From Blastococcus xanthinilyticus (GTDB lineage Bacteria; Actinomycetota; Actinomycetes; Mycobacteriales; Geodermatophilaceae), in the NCBI RefSeq assembly GCF_008124835.1, contig NZ_VNHW01000004.1, forward strand, positions 186,001 to 250,000: 64,000 bases of DNA, read 5' to 3'. Under the pieces are notes generated by a model. That model had not been told where the DNA came from. It did not search any database and saw nothing but the letters and a program-made list of their open reading frames with translations. Both the position numbers and the translations under genes were made by a program. Every line of letters begins with the position of its first letter. Positions within the stretch are counted from its first letter, which is position 1. This document shows, in pieces, positions 24,686 through 35,452 of this stretch.

Positions 24686-26941
24686 ATGCCCAGTGTGCGC
24701 GCCCGGCTCCTGCCCGGGACCCCGGTGTGGGCGCTGGCCGTCGTGGTGCTGGCCGCGGTCGGCAGCCTGGTCACCGGTGCTGGCCGGACAGCGGCCGCGA
24801 CGTCGGTCTCCCCGGTGCGGCTGCTGCTGGTGACGACGGTGCACGCCGGGCTGCTGGTGGTACTCGTCTGGCGGGCCCGCGCGGTGCCGCACGAGCGGGC
24901 CGTCTGGCTGCGGATCGCGCTGGGCGCGACGGTGCTGACCGCCACGGTGCTCCTCGGCAACGCGCTCGCGCTGGCCCCGGGCATGCACGGAGCCGCGGCC
25001 GCCCTCGCGGCCTGGGCCCCGGTGCTCGCCTTCCCGCTGCTGTACGGCGGGCTCGTCCGGTGGAACCGCTACAGCACCAATCTCGCCGATCCGCACGACG
25101 TGCTCAACGGCGCCGGGGCGGTGCTGGCCGTGGTCGCCGTCGGGAACCTCGTGGTCCAGCTGACCGGCGGACCGCTGGCCACGGCCCCCTGGTGGACCGT
25201 GCAGCCGCTGCTCGGCCAGTTCGCGGCCGAGTTCGTGCTCCTGGGCACGGTGGCCACCCTCCCCTTCCTCGGCGCGCTGGGCCGGGATCCACGCACCTGG
25301 CTCGTCGTCACCGCGTTCGGCGTCTCGCTGGCCGGCAGCACCGCCGCCCTGCTCGGCGCCGGGCACGGCTGGGCAGCGGCGGCGGAACCGATCGCCGTGG
25401 TGTGCCTGGCCGCGGCGGCCGTGCTCCGCTCGGCACGCTCCGATCCCCAGCCGGCGGACCCCGCGGCGTCCACCATCGGCGCCTTCACCGTGATCGTCGC
25501 GGCCACCGCCGTCCTCGTCGTCACCGCGCTGGTGGGCGCCGGGGCCGCGGCCGCCTGGTGCGCCGCCTTCGCCGCCCTCGGCTCCAGCCTCCGGCTGCTG
25601 GTCAACGTGCAGGAGCTGGCGCTGCTCGCCGACACCCGCCGCGAGGCGCTCACCGACGAGCTCACCGGCCTGGCCAACCGCCGCGCCGTCCTCCGGCGGG
25701 CCGAGGAGCTGAGCGCCGAGGGCACGCCCATGGCCCTCGCCGTGCTCGACCTGGACAAGTTCAAGGAGGTCAACGACGCCCTCGGCCACGCCGCCGGTGA
25801 CGTGCTGCTGCGCATGGTCGCCGAGCGCCTGGCGTCGGTGCTGCGCCCCGGCGACGTCCTGGGCCGGCTGGGCGGGGACGAGTTCGCCGTCCTCGCTCCG
25901 CTGGACGCCGAGGCACCCGTCGTGCAGTCGGCGCTGCGCGTGGGGGCGCGGCTGCACGAGCGGCTCGCCGAGCCGTTCCCCATCGAGGGGATGGTCGTCC
26001 ACTCCGCCGTCAGCGTCGGGCTGACGACGTCGGCCGGATCGGCACCCACCGACCCCGCCCGGCTGCTCCGGGAGGCCGACGTCGCCATGTACGACGCGAA
26101 GCGCTCGGGCACCGGCGTCGCGCTCTACGACAGCTCCCGGCACGCCGACAGCAGCGGCCACCTCGCCCTGGTCGAGGAGCTGCGCACCGCGCTGACCACC
26201 GGTCAGCTGGTGCTCCACCACCAGCCGCAGCTCGACGTCGCCACCGGCCGGCCGGTCGGGGTCGAGGCGCTGGTCCGCTGGGCGCACCCCACCCGCGGGC
26301 TGCTCGGGCCGGCGGAGTTCCTGCCGCTGGCCGAGGTGCACGGGCTGATGGGCGCCCTCAGCGACGAGGTCCTGGCCCAGGCGGTGGCGCAGGCCGCGGC
26401 CTGGCGGCGCGGCGGGCTGCCGCTGCGCATGTCGGTGAACCTCTCGGCCAGCAACCTGCTCGACGCCGCGCTGCCGGGGCGCGTCGCCGGTCTCCTGGCC
26501 CGGCACGACGTGCCGCCGGAGTCGCTCGTGCTCGAGGTGACCGAGAGCGTCCTGCTCACCGATCCCGAGCGCAGCCTCGCCGTCGTCGGCGCGCTCGCCG
26601 GCCTGGGGGTCACCGTGAGCATCGACGACTTCGGCACCGGCTACTCGTCGCTGGCCTACCTGCGCGACCTGCCCGTCGCCGAGCTGAAGCTCGACCGTTC
26701 CTTCACCGCCGACCTGCTCACCGACCCGCGCACCGAGGCGATCGTGTCCAGCACCGTGGAGCTGGCCCACCGGCTCGGCCTGCACGTGGTCGCCGAGGGC
26801 GTCGAGGACGAGGCCACCCTCCGCCACCTGGAGCGGCTCGACTGCGACACCAGCCAGGGGTTCCTGCACTCCCGGCCGGTTCCCGCCGCGGAGCTGGAGA
26901 CCTGGCTCAGCGCCCGGCCCGCGGCGGCCGCCCGGCCCTGA
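24686..26941 (+). CDS. Membrane-bound GGDEF-EAL protein (c-di-GMP metabolism)
   Basis: A 751-residue protein. The first ~310 residues are about eight membrane helices. A GGDEF domain follows (DELTGLANRR, DLDKFKEVNDALGH, intact GGDEF near residue 396) and then an EAL domain. In the EAL domain GVEALVRWAHP is near 527, with TESVLL, IDDFGTGYSSLAYL and VVAEGVED. The catalytic motifs of both cyclase and phosphodiesterase look complete, so net activity cannot be predicted. The RxxD inhibitory site before GGDEF was not seen. It may control the pilus or motility genes in this genome. Confidence 0.93.
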   Translation: MPSVRARLLPGTPVWALAVVVLAAVGSLVTGAGRTAAATSVSPVRLLLVTTVHAGLLVVLVWRARAVPHERAVWLRIALGATVLTATVLLGNALALAPGMHGAAAALAAWAPVLAFPLLYGGLVRWNRYSTNLADPHDVLNGAGAVLAVVAVGNLVVQLTGGPLATAPWWTVQPLLGQFAAEFVLLGTVATLPFLGALGRDPRTWLVVTAFGVSLAGSTAALLGAGHGWAAAAEPIAVVCLAAAAVLRSARSDPQPADPAASTIGAFTVIVAATAVLVVTALVGAGAAAAWCAAFAALGSSLRLLVNVQELALLADTRREALTDELTGLANRRAVLRRAEELSAEGTPMALAVLDLDKFKEVNDALGHAAGDVLLRMVAERLASVLRPGDVLGRLGGDEFAVLAPLDAEAPVVQSALRVGARLHERLAEPFPIEGMVVHSAVSVGLTTSAGSAPTDPARLLREADVAMYDAKRSGTGVALYDSSRHADSSGHLALVEELRTALTTGQLVLHHQPQLDVATGRPVGVEALVRWAHPTRGLLGPAEFLPLAEVHGLMGALSDEVLAQAVAQAAAWRRGGLPLRMSVNLSASNLLDAALPGRVAGLLARHDVPPESLVLEVTESVLLTDPERSLAVVGALAGLGVTVSIDDFGTGYSSLAYLRDLPVAELKLDRSFTADLLTDPRTEAIVSSTVELAHRLGLHVVAEGVEDEATLRHLERLDCDTSQGFLHSRPVPAAELETWLSARPAAAARP

Positions 26942-26953
26942 GGCCCGGTCCGC

Positions 26954-28072
26954 TCAGCGCAGGTGCGCGGTGCCGTTCACCAGCCGCACCGAGGCGCGGC
27001 CGTCGGAGGTCCAGGCCACGCTGCACAGCGACGCGGCCTCCAGGAACACGCGGTGGACGACGTCGTCGCCGACCCCCAGCCCGGCCGCGAGCAGCAGCTT
27101 GATCGGCGTCACGTGGCTGACCACGAGCACCGTCCGGCCCTCGTGCCGGGAGAGGATCCGGCGCCGGGCGCCGGCCACCCGCCGGCTCACGTCGGCGATC
27201 GACTCCCCGCCGGGGGCGGCCACGGTCACGTCGGCCATGAACCGGCGCACCGCGAGCGGGTGGCGGGCCCGGGCCTCGTCGAAGGTGAGCCCCTCGAGGT
27301 CGCCGAAGTCCAGCTCGGCCAGGTCGTCGTCGACCTCCACCGGCAGCCCCAGCTGGGCGGCCACGATCTCGGCGGTCTCCCGGGTGCGGCGCACCGGGGA
27401 GGCGACCACCACCTCGATGCCGAGCTGCGCGGCCCGCGCCCCGGCCGCCTCGGCCTCGGCGCGCCCGGTGCGGGAGAGCGGCAGGTCGTTGCGCCCGCTG
27501 AAGCGGCGCTCGGGCGTGTGCTCGGTCTGCCCGTGGCGCAGCAGGTGCGTGACGGTGGTGACGGGTTGGCCGGGGCGGGTTGGTGGGGAGGACAGGGCCT
27601 CCCGGACCGGCTGCACGTCGTCCTCGGCGGCCGAGGGCTCGGCGGCGGCGTCCCGGTGCACCGGCCGGCCGTCCATGGCGCTGTTGGCCAGCGCGTCGGC
27701 GGCGCCGTTCTGCGCCCGCGGCACCCACGTGTAGCGCACCCCGCCCAGCTTGCGGGCGATCTGCTGGGCCTGGAGCGCCAGCTGCTGCATGTCCGGGTGC
27801 TTGATCTTCCAGCGGCCGGACATCTGCTCGACGACGAGCTTGGAGTCCATGCGCACCTCGACCTGGGCGGAGGCGTCCAGGTCCAGCGCCGCCTGGAGCC
27901 CCGCGACCAGCCCGCCGTACTCGGCGACGTTGTTCGTGGCCCGGCCCACCGACGCGGCCCGCTCGGCCAGCACCCGGCCGGTCTCCGCGTCCCGCACCAG
28001 CGCGCCGTAACCGGCCGGCCCGGGGTTGCCGCGCGACCCGCCGTCGGCCTCTACGACGAACCGCCGGCTCAC
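26954..28072 (-). CDS. Bifunctional RNase HI / histidine phosphatase
   Basis: A 372-residue fusion matching mycobacterial Rv2228c. The RNase HI domain (1-~135) has VVEADGGSRGNPGPAGYG, NNVAEYGGL and MDSKLVVEQMSG with the acidic catalytic set. A short linker leads to a phosphoglycerate-mutase-type acid phosphatase (LLRHGQTEHTPERRFSG, catalytic His; PVRRTRETAE; VVSHVTPIK). In Rv2228c the enzyme removes RNA from hybrids and has CobC-like phosphatase activity. GTG 28072 overlaps the zinc-ribbon stop as GTGA. Confidence 0.95.
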   Translation of the reverse strand: MSRRFVVEADGGSRGNPGPAGYGALVRDAETGRVLAERAASVGRATNNVAEYGGLVAGLQAALDLDASAQVEVRMDSKLVVEQMSGRWKIKHPDMQQLALQAQQIARKLGGVRYTWVPRAQNGAADALANSAMDGRPVHRDAAAEPSAAEDDVQPVREALSSPPTRPGQPVTTVTHLLRHGQTEHTPERRFSGRNDLPLSRTGRAEAEAAGARAAQLGIEVVVASPVRRTRETAEIVAAQLGLPVEVDDDLAELDFGDLEGLTFDEARARHPLAVRRFMADVTVAAPGGESIADVSRRVAGARRRILSRHEGRTVLVVSHVTPIKLLLAAGLGVGDDVVHRVFLEAASLCSVAWTSDGRASVRLVNGTAHLR

Positions 28073-28809
28073 AGCCCGGACTCGGCGGTGCGCACCAGGA
28101 TCCGCCCGCAGTTCTCGCACCGGACGACCTCGTGCGGGTCGGCGTTGCGCACCGCGGCCAGCTCCCGGCCGTTCAGCTCGATCCGGCAGCCCTGGCACTG
28201 CCGGGCCTTCAGCATCGCCGCGCCCGTGGCGCCGGTCTGCGTGCGGATCCGGTCGTAGAGCGCCAGCAGCGGCGCCGTGATGGCCCCGGCGACGGCCGCC
28301 CGGGCGGCCTCGTGCCGGGCCGTGCCGTCGGCGATGTCGGCGAGCGCGTCGTCGCGCAGCTGCTCGGCCCGCTCGAGCGCGGCCCGCGCCTCCTCCCGGC
28401 CGGCGTGGGCCTCGCGGACCGCGGCCTCGGCGGTCTCGAGCTGCTCCATGAGCTCGAGCTCCTGGTCCTCCAGGTCCGACTGCCGGCGGGTCAGCGACTG
28501 CAGCTCGTGCTGCAGGTCGGTCATCTGCTTGGCCGAGACGCTGCCGGAGTCCAGCAGCTTCTGGTCCTTGGCCGCGCGGGCCCGGACGGTCTCCACGTCG
28601 GCCTCCAGCCGCTTGACCTCGCGCTGCAGGTCGCGCGCCGCGGTCTCGGCCCGGACGACGTCGTCGGCGAGCGTCCGCTCCTTGTCGGCGACCGCCTCGA
28701 CGGCGGCTGCCTCCGGCAGGGTGCGCCGGCGGTGGGCGAGCTGGGTGAGGGCGACGTCCTCCGCCGCCAGCTCCAGGAGCTTCTGCTGCTCGAAATGGTC
28801 GGCCTTCAC
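28069..28809 (-). CDS. Coiled-coil C4 zinc-ribbon protein (Rv2229c-like)
   Basis: A 246-residue protein. A long coiled coil (about residues 10-180, heptad-rich with many Glu/Arg/Leu) ends in a zinc ribbon with CQGC and CENC pairs. This is the DUF164/C4-type family found beside RNase HI in actinobacteria. A nucleic-acid or complex-bridging role is inferred. It is the first gene of a two-gene operon. Confidence 0.9.
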   Translation of the reverse strand: MKADHFEQQKLLELAAEDVALTQLAHRRRTLPEAAAVEAVADKERTLADDVVRAETAARDLQREVKRLEADVETVRARAAKDQKLLDSGSVSAKQMTDLQHELQSLTRRQSDLEDQELELMEQLETAEAAVREAHAGREEARAALERAEQLRDDALADIADGTARHEAARAAVAGAITAPLLALYDRIRTQTGATGAAMLKARQCQGCRIELNGRELAAVRNADPHEVVRCENCGRILVRTAESGL

Positions 28810-28839
28810 GCGCCCAACCTACCTACCGGTGCGCGGCCG

Positions 28840-28880
28840 GCCGGCCACTCAGGCGCCGCGGCGGCGGCTGAGCGGCCGGC
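28840..28880 (-). terminator. Hairpin after the small secreted-protein gene
   Basis: Arms 28840-28852 and 28868-28880 are 13 bases each. In minus-strand RNA all pair, with one U-G; in plus-strand RNA that pair is A-C. This polarity fits termination of the minus-strand gene ending at 28977. Confidence 0.5.
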
Positions 28881-28976
28881 ACGTGACCGAGGATGTCCCC
28901 CGAGCGTCTACCGGATGCGGACAGGGGCGAGACCGGGAGGGCCTTCACCCAGCCTCCCGTCCGCTCGTCCGGCTGG

Positions 28977-29336
28977 TCAGCAGAGGACCCGGACGATGGC
29001 ACTCTCACCGTCGTAGACCTTGATCCACGCGCCCTTCGACAGCAGCATCCAGCCGTTCCCGCCCTGCAGGTAGGTGCGGCACGTCGAGTGGGTCCGGTAG
29101 CCGTCGGTGTCCTTGTACGGGGACCAGGATCCCGACGACACGTACGTGCTGGGGCTCTTGTCCCCCCAGTCGCCGGTCACCTGTAGGGACCGCTGCGAGG
29201 ACGCGTCGTTCTTGACCTTTCCGCAGACCGTGCCCCAGAACGAGCACTCCCCAGCTGCGGCCGGCCCTGCGACGCCGATCGTGGCGACGGCGGTGAAGCC
29301 GACGACGACCGCGGTGCGCAGCATCTTCCTGATCAT
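28977..29336 (-). CDS. Small secreted Cys-containing protein of unknown function
   Basis: A 119-residue exported protein. The signal peptide (MIRKMLRTAVVVGFTAVATI, ending AAAG near 29) leaves a mature chain of about 90 residues. The mature chain has four Cys: ECSFWGTVC, STCRTY and the C-terminal Cys, enough for two disulfides. Many Ser/Tyr/Trp/Gly residues suggest a small beta-rich extracellular protein. GAGGA precedes ATG 29336. Base composition is a little less GC-rich than the neighbours. No family is recognised. Confidence 0.7.
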   Translation of the reverse strand: MIRKMLRTAVVVGFTAVATIGVAGPAAAGECSFWGTVCGKVKNDASSQRSLQVTGDWGDKSPSTYVSSGSWSPYKDTDGYRTHSTCRTYLQGGNGWMLLSKGAWIKVYDGESAIVRVLC

Positions 29337-29410
29337 GGCCCGTCCTCTGTCAGTGGTCGTGGTGGCGGCAACCCTGCCACGGCTCGGCCCGCCCCGGAGG
29401 CGTTTTCCTC

Positions 29411-29450
29411 TCGGTTCGTTCCGGTTCCTCCCGGTTCTTTCCGGGCTTTC
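29411..29450. repeat. Four 10-bp tandem repeats upstream of the secreted-protein gene
   Basis: Units at 29411-29420, 29421-29430, 29431-29440 and 29441-29450 share the pattern yCGGttcnTT, the last being the most diverged. The period equals one helical turn, and the array lies 75-114 bp upstream of ATG 29336 and downstream of the CC-motif gene. Cooperative regulator binding is a possibility, not shown. Confidence 0.5.
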
Positions 29451-29493
29451 GGGGAGCGACCCGACCGGCGCCGCTGCGCGGTCCCTGCGCGGG

Positions 29494-29889
29494 TCACCGG
29501 AGCGCCAGCTCGGCCTCCACCGCAGCGACCGCCGCGGCGGGGTCGGGCAGCCCTCCGGACGCGAGCACCACGCCGTCGACGATCAGCGACTCCACGGCCA
29601 GCCCGGCCCGCACCGAACGCCGCAGGGCGGCGCCGCGCAGCCCGCGCCGCCGGCCGGCAGTGGTGAGCTCCGGCACCAGCCACAGCCAGTTCGACGGCGA
29701 GACCACCTCGACGGCGACGTCGGGCGGGAGCTCCTGCCGCAGCGCCCGGTAGACCGAGCTGACGGGGTCCTCCGGCGGGACGTGGGCGTGCGATCCGCCC
29801 CCGTCGAAGGGGCGGATGTCGCCGCTGCAGCAGCCGCCGCCCCCGCCCGCGGCCCGGGAGCCGCGGACCAGGACGACCCGCGAGGTCAC
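29494..29889 (-). CDS. CC-motif protein with possible thioredoxin-like fold
   Basis: A 131-residue soluble protein. After a strand (RVVLVRG) comes a Gly-run and vicinal cysteines (GGGGGCCSGD). The C-terminal part, ESLIVDGVVLASGGLPDP, reads like the last strands and helix of a thioredoxin-like fold. Vicinal Cys pairs in that position suggest redox or metal chemistry, which is inference. It starts 10 bp after cstA and is surely its operon partner. In other bacteria cstA is followed by a small YbdD-type gene; this protein is not obviously that family. Confidence 0.55.
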   Translation of the reverse strand: MTSRVVLVRGSRAAGGGGGCCSGDIRPFDGGGSHAHVPPEDPVSSVYRALRQELPPDVAVEVVSPSNWLWLVPELTTAGRRRGLRGAALRRSVRAGLAVESLIVDGVVLASGGLPDPAAAVAAVEAELALR

Positions 29890-29899
29890 CGGGTTGCCC

Positions 29900-31720
<1,821 letters not shown>

Positions 31721-31761
31721 GGGCGGCTCCGTCGCCGCCGTCGGAGGGAGTAGACAACCAG

Positions 31762-32544
31762 GTGACCGAGCACACAACCCTGCAGTCGGCGGTCCACTCG
31801 GCGGGCGTGGCCGAACTGTTATGGCTTTCCCCCGGCGGCCCGCCCGGGGCGGTCGGCGTCGTCCCCCTCGTCCTCGGCGGCCGGCCGGCGGTGGCCCTCC
31901 CCTGGGCCCACGTCGCCACCGCGCGCGCGGTGGCGGCGAGCGACACGGCGGCGCTGGTGCTCTCCGACCCCCGGCTCACCGGCTCCCGGTGGGAGCCGCT
32001 GGTGGTCACCGGCCGACCGTCCCTCGTGGCGGACGGCGCAGGTGACCTGTTCGCCGAGGAGCTGCTCGACCAGGAGTTGCGCAAGCACCCGCCGGCCCGC
32101 GCCCTCGCGGACTCGCCCATGCTCCGGCGCGAGCACTGGTGGTACCTCCCCCGCCTCGTGCTGGTGCTCGACCCGGTCGAGGTCTCCCCCGGCGCCCGGC
32201 GGGAGGGACCGGCCGACGCGGTGCTCGGCGTCGACGACGGGCGGCTGCACGTGGCCACCGTCCGGGTGGCCGACTGGGACACCGACCCCCTCGACCTCCG
32301 TGGCGGCCCCGGCAGCGCCTCCGGCCCGGCCGTCCTCGTCGGCCAGGAGTTCTCCGTGCCCGACGTCGAGCGCTGGACCGTGCACACCACCACCGGCCGG
32401 TACGCCGACGGGCAGCTGACCGGGGTGGTCCCGGCGCCCACCCGGGCCCTGGAGCCGCTGCCGGGGCTGCTCGCCCGGATGCGCCGGCAGCGGAGCCTGG
32501 AGCGGGCCTGCGTCTCGGCGCTGCGGGCCGCCGGCCACGCCTGA
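31762..32544 (+). CDS. Uncharacterised protein, possibly FMN-binding split-barrel fold
   Basis: A 260-residue soluble protein. The N-terminal half (VAELLWLSPGGPP, VALPWAHVATARAVAASDTA, VLSDPRLTG) alternates strands like pyridoxamine-phosphate-oxidase-type split barrels. Conserved flavin ligands are not clear. No signal or membrane segment. GTG 31762 is used. It converges on the Nif3 gene, 8 bp apart. The fold call is tentative. Confidence 0.5.
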   Translation: MTEHTTLQSAVHSAGVAELLWLSPGGPPGAVGVVPLVLGGRPAVALPWAHVATARAVAASDTAALVLSDPRLTGSRWEPLVVTGRPSLVADGAGDLFAEELLDQELRKHPPARALADSPMLRREHWWYLPRLVLVLDPVEVSPGARREGPADAVLGVDDGRLHVATVRVADWDTDPLDLRGGPGSASGPAVLVGQEFSVPDVERWTVHTTTGRYADGQLTGVVPAPTRALEPLPGLLARMRRQRSLERACVSALRAAGHA

Positions 32545-32552
32545 GGCGGCCG

Positions 32553-33371
32553 CTATCCCTGCCCGGCCCGGAACACCCAGGGGTCGGTCGACCGCGAGAA
32601 GACGGCGGTCTCCACCCGGTCGTCGAGGTCCCGGCGGAGCACCTCGGCGGCCACCGGCAGCCACGGCCACTCCGAGGCCGCGTGCGCCACGTCGCACAGC
32701 GCCGGGCCGGGCACCTCCGCCGCGTCGGCGACGGGGTGGTGCTTGAGGTCGCTGGTGAGCAGCACGTCCGCCCCTGCCGCCGCGGCCGCCCCCAGCAGCG
32801 ACCCGCCGCTGCCGCCGCACACCGCGACCGTGCGCACCTCGCGGTCGGGGTCGCCGGCGACCCGCAGCCCGCCCGCGGTGGGCGGCAGCACCGCGGCGGC
32901 GTGCTCGGCGAAGCGGCGCAGCGGCACCGCCTCCGGGAGCCGGCCGATCCGGCCCAGCCCCGCGCCCGGCGAGCCGGCCACCGGCTCCAGGGGCACGGCG
33001 TCGAGCAGGCCCAGGACGTCGGCCAGCGCGGCGTTCACCCCGCACCCGGGCGCCCGGTCGGCGTTGGTGTGCGCCACGAACAGTGCGGCGCCGGCCCGCA
33101 CCAGGCGGTGGACGAGCCGGCCCTTGGCGTCGTCGGCGGGCACTCCGTGGACCGGGGTGAGGAACAGCGGGTGGTGGGTGACCAGCAGCTGCGCCCCGGT
33201 GGCGATCACCTCGTCGACGACGGCGGCGGCGGGGTCGACGGCGAAGAGCACCCGCCGCACCTCCTCGTCCGGATCGCCGCAGACCAGCCCGACGGCGTCC
33301 CAGCTCTCGGCGAGCGCGGGGTCGTAGCGGGCGTCGAGGGCGGCGAGGACGGTCCGGAGCTGCACGGTCAC
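32553..33371 (-). CDS. Nif3/DUF34-type metal-binding protein (GCH1 type 2-like)
   Basis: A 272-residue Nif3-family protein. Metal ligands are in QLLVTHHPLFL and VAHTNADRAPGCGVNAALAD, and later TSDLKHHPVADA and CDVAHAASEWPW. Family members bind two metals; annotation as GTP cyclohydrolase is disputed. GTG 33371 is the first in-frame start; a GTG two codons on is also possible. In mycobacteria this gene (Rv2230c) adjoins the zinc-ribbon gene; here they are about 3.7 kb apart. Confidence 0.9.
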   Translation of the reverse strand: MTVQLRTVLAALDARYDPALAESWDAVGLVCGDPDEEVRRVLFAVDPAAAVVDEVIATGAQLLVTHHPLFLTPVHGVPADDAKGRLVHRLVRAGAALFVAHTNADRAPGCGVNAALADVLGLLDAVPLEPVAGSPGAGLGRIGRLPEAVPLRRFAEHAAAVLPPTAGGLRVAGDPDREVRTVAVCGGSGGSLLGAAAAAGADVLLTSDLKHHPVADAAEVPGPALCDVAHAASEWPWLPVAAEVLRRDLDDRVETAVFSRSTDPWVFRAGQG

Positions 33372-33432
33372 GGCTGACGAGCCTAGGTGGCACCTCCGCA
33401 CGACCGGGCGGGTGGAATGACAAGCTTCCGGC

Positions 33433-35391
33433 GTGGCGGAGCGGCGGCGTCGGGAGCGGACGCTCCGGGCACCGGCCTGGCTCGAGGAGCTGGTCCGCAC
33501 CACCCCGCCGCCGGTGCCGTGGCGCGACGTCGCCCGGTTCGCCGTCGCCGTGCCCGCCCCCCTGGCGCTCGCGGTCGCCGTCGGCGGCGGGCTGGACTCC
33601 GGCGCGACCCTCGGCGCCGGCGTGTTCGGCACCATCGGCGCGCTGGCCGCCTCGCTCGCGCCGCAGCCCGGCCCGCTGCGCGACCGGCTCCGGCGCATCG
33701 CCGCCGCGACCGGGTTCGGCATGCTGGGCCTCCTCGCCGGCCAGTACGCCACCGGCGGCGGCTGGGAACCGGTCGTGGTCATCGCCCTGCTCTCGGCGTT
33801 CGCGGCGCTGGTCAGCGCGGTCAACGCCGCGCTCTCCCTCGGCGCGCTCCAGTTGCTCGTCTACACCGCCCTGGCCTCGGGCCTGGTGACCCCGCTGCCG
33901 GCGGTGGCCGAGGTGGGCTGCTTCCTGGGCGGCGCGGCCTGGGCGACCCTCACCGCCCTGCTGCAGTACCGGACCGAGCCGACGGACCCCGACCGGGCCG
34001 CGGTCGCCGCCGTCTTCAGCCGGATCGCCGACCTGCTCGCCGCCGTCGGCACCGAGCGGGCGCCCGAGGCCCGGCGCGGGCTGACCACCGCGCTCAACGG
34101 GGCGTACGACCGGGTCATCCGCAGCCGCAGCCGGTCGGCCGGCCGCAGCCGTGAGCTGTCCGAGCTGGCCGGGGTGCTCAACGCCGCCGCGCCGCTCGTC
34201 GAGGGGGCGGTCGCGGTCGCCCGGGCCGGGGTGCCGCCCGACCCCCGGGACGAGCCGGCCGTGCGGGCCCTCGCCGCGGCCCTCGCCGGCAGCGGCGAGC
34301 TGACCGACCAGCGCCCCGGGTCCCTGGCGGAGGGCCCGGCGGCCGTGCGCGCCGTGCGGCACGGCGTCCGGCTGGTGTGGAACGTCGTCGGCGACCCCGA
34401 GGAGCGGGCGAGCGCCGCGGCGCCGTCGCCGGCCCCCAGCGCCGGGGCCCGGGCGCGGGACCTGGCCGACCGGACCCTCGGCAGCGCCGACACCCGGGCC
34501 TTCGCCGTCCGGTTGTCGTTGTGCATGACCGTCGCGGAGATCGCCCGCCAGTACCTGCCGATCGAGCGGCCCTACTGGGTGCTGCTGACCGTCGCGATCG
34601 TGCTCAAGCCCGACTTCGGCTCGGTCTTCACCCGGGCCGTCCAGCGCGGCGCCGGCACGCTGCTGGGTGTCCTGCTCGGCTCCGCGCTGCTGGCGGTGCT
34701 CCCCCACGACGCCTGGGTGCTGCTCGCGCTCGCCGTCTCGGCGGCCGTGCTGCCGTGGGCCCGGGACACCAACTTCGGGCTGTTCTCGGTCTTCCAGACG
34801 CCGCTGATCATCCTGCTGCTCGACCTGGCGCTGCCCAGCGGACCGGGGCTGGTCGGCGCGCGCCTGCTCGACACGCTGATCGGCTGCGCGATCGTGCTGG
34901 TCTTCGGCTACCTGCTGTGGCCGCAGACGTGGCGGGCCCCCCTGGACGAGGCGCTGCGGGACGCCGCCGCCGCCCTGGACGCCTTCGTGGAGGCCGCCTT
35001 CACCGGCAGCCCGGCCGAACGGCGGCGCGCCCGGCGGCGCAACTACCGCGCGCTCACCGAGCTGCAGACCCAGCTGCAGCGGCGGCTGGCCGAGCCCCCA
35101 CCCATCAGCACCCGCGCGGCGGCCTGGTGGCCGGTGATCGTGCAGCTGGAGCGGACCGCCGACGCCGTGACCGAGGCGGTCATCGCGACCCGCGGCGGCG
35201 AGCCGGCCCCCGACCTGGCCCAGGTCGCGGTGCTGCGTCGGGCGATCCGCCGGCTGGAGGACGACGTCATGCACCACGAGGTCCCCGACGACGCCGAGCT
35301 GCACGCCGACGGCGTGCTCGCCCCGGTCGCCCGCGAGGTGGACGCCGCCCGCCGGCTGGTGCGGGAGACCGCGCCCGGCCGCCGCTCCTGA
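33433..35391 (+). CDS. FUSC-family membrane protein (aromatic-acid-exporter-like)
   Basis: A 652-residue protein with two blocks of membrane helices (about 40-180 and 350-480) separated by a soluble region. This is the layout of FUSC/YccS/AaeB proteins. The second block contains YWVLLTVAIVLKPDFGSVF and RAVQRGAGTLLGVLLGSALL, the family hallmark. It probably exports aromatic acids or similar compounds. GTG 33433 is used. It is followed by a hairpin. Confidence 0.87.
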   Translation: MAERRRRERTLRAPAWLEELVRTTPPPVPWRDVARFAVAVPAPLALAVAVGGGLDSGATLGAGVFGTIGALAASLAPQPGPLRDRLRRIAAATGFGMLGLLAGQYATGGGWEPVVVIALLSAFAALVSAVNAALSLGALQLLVYTALASGLVTPLPAVAEVGCFLGGAAWATLTALLQYRTEPTDPDRAAVAAVFSRIADLLAAVGTERAPEARRGLTTALNGAYDRVIRSRSRSAGRSRELSELAGVLNAAAPLVEGAVAVARAGVPPDPRDEPAVRALAAALAGSGELTDQRPGSLAEGPAAVRAVRHGVRLVWNVVGDPEERASAAAPSPAPSAGARARDLADRTLGSADTRAFAVRLSLCMTVAEIARQYLPIERPYWVLLTVAIVLKPDFGSVFTRAVQRGAGTLLGVLLGSALLAVLPHDAWVLLALAVSAAVLPWARDTNFGLFSVFQTPLIILLLDLALPSGPGLVGARLLDTLIGCAIVLVFGYLLWPQTWRAPLDEALRDAAAALDAFVEAAFTGSPAERRRARRRNYRALTELQTQLQRRLAEPPPISTRAAAWWPVIVQLERTADAVTEAVIATRGGEPAPDLAQVAVLRRAIRRLEDDVMHHEVPDDAELHADGVLAPVAREVDAARRLVRETAPGRRS

Positions 35392-35411
35392 CCCGGCCCG
35401 CGGGCGCCGGT

Positions 35412-35430
35412 CCCCGGTTGCGCGCCGGGG
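35412..35430 (+). terminator. Hairpin after the FUSC gene
   Basis: A 6-bp G/C stem (35412-35417 with 35425-35430) and 7-base loop lies 20 bp past the stop codon. It is modest in size. Confidence 0.35.
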
Positions 35431-35452
35431 CGCCGCGCTCTGGGATGACCCG

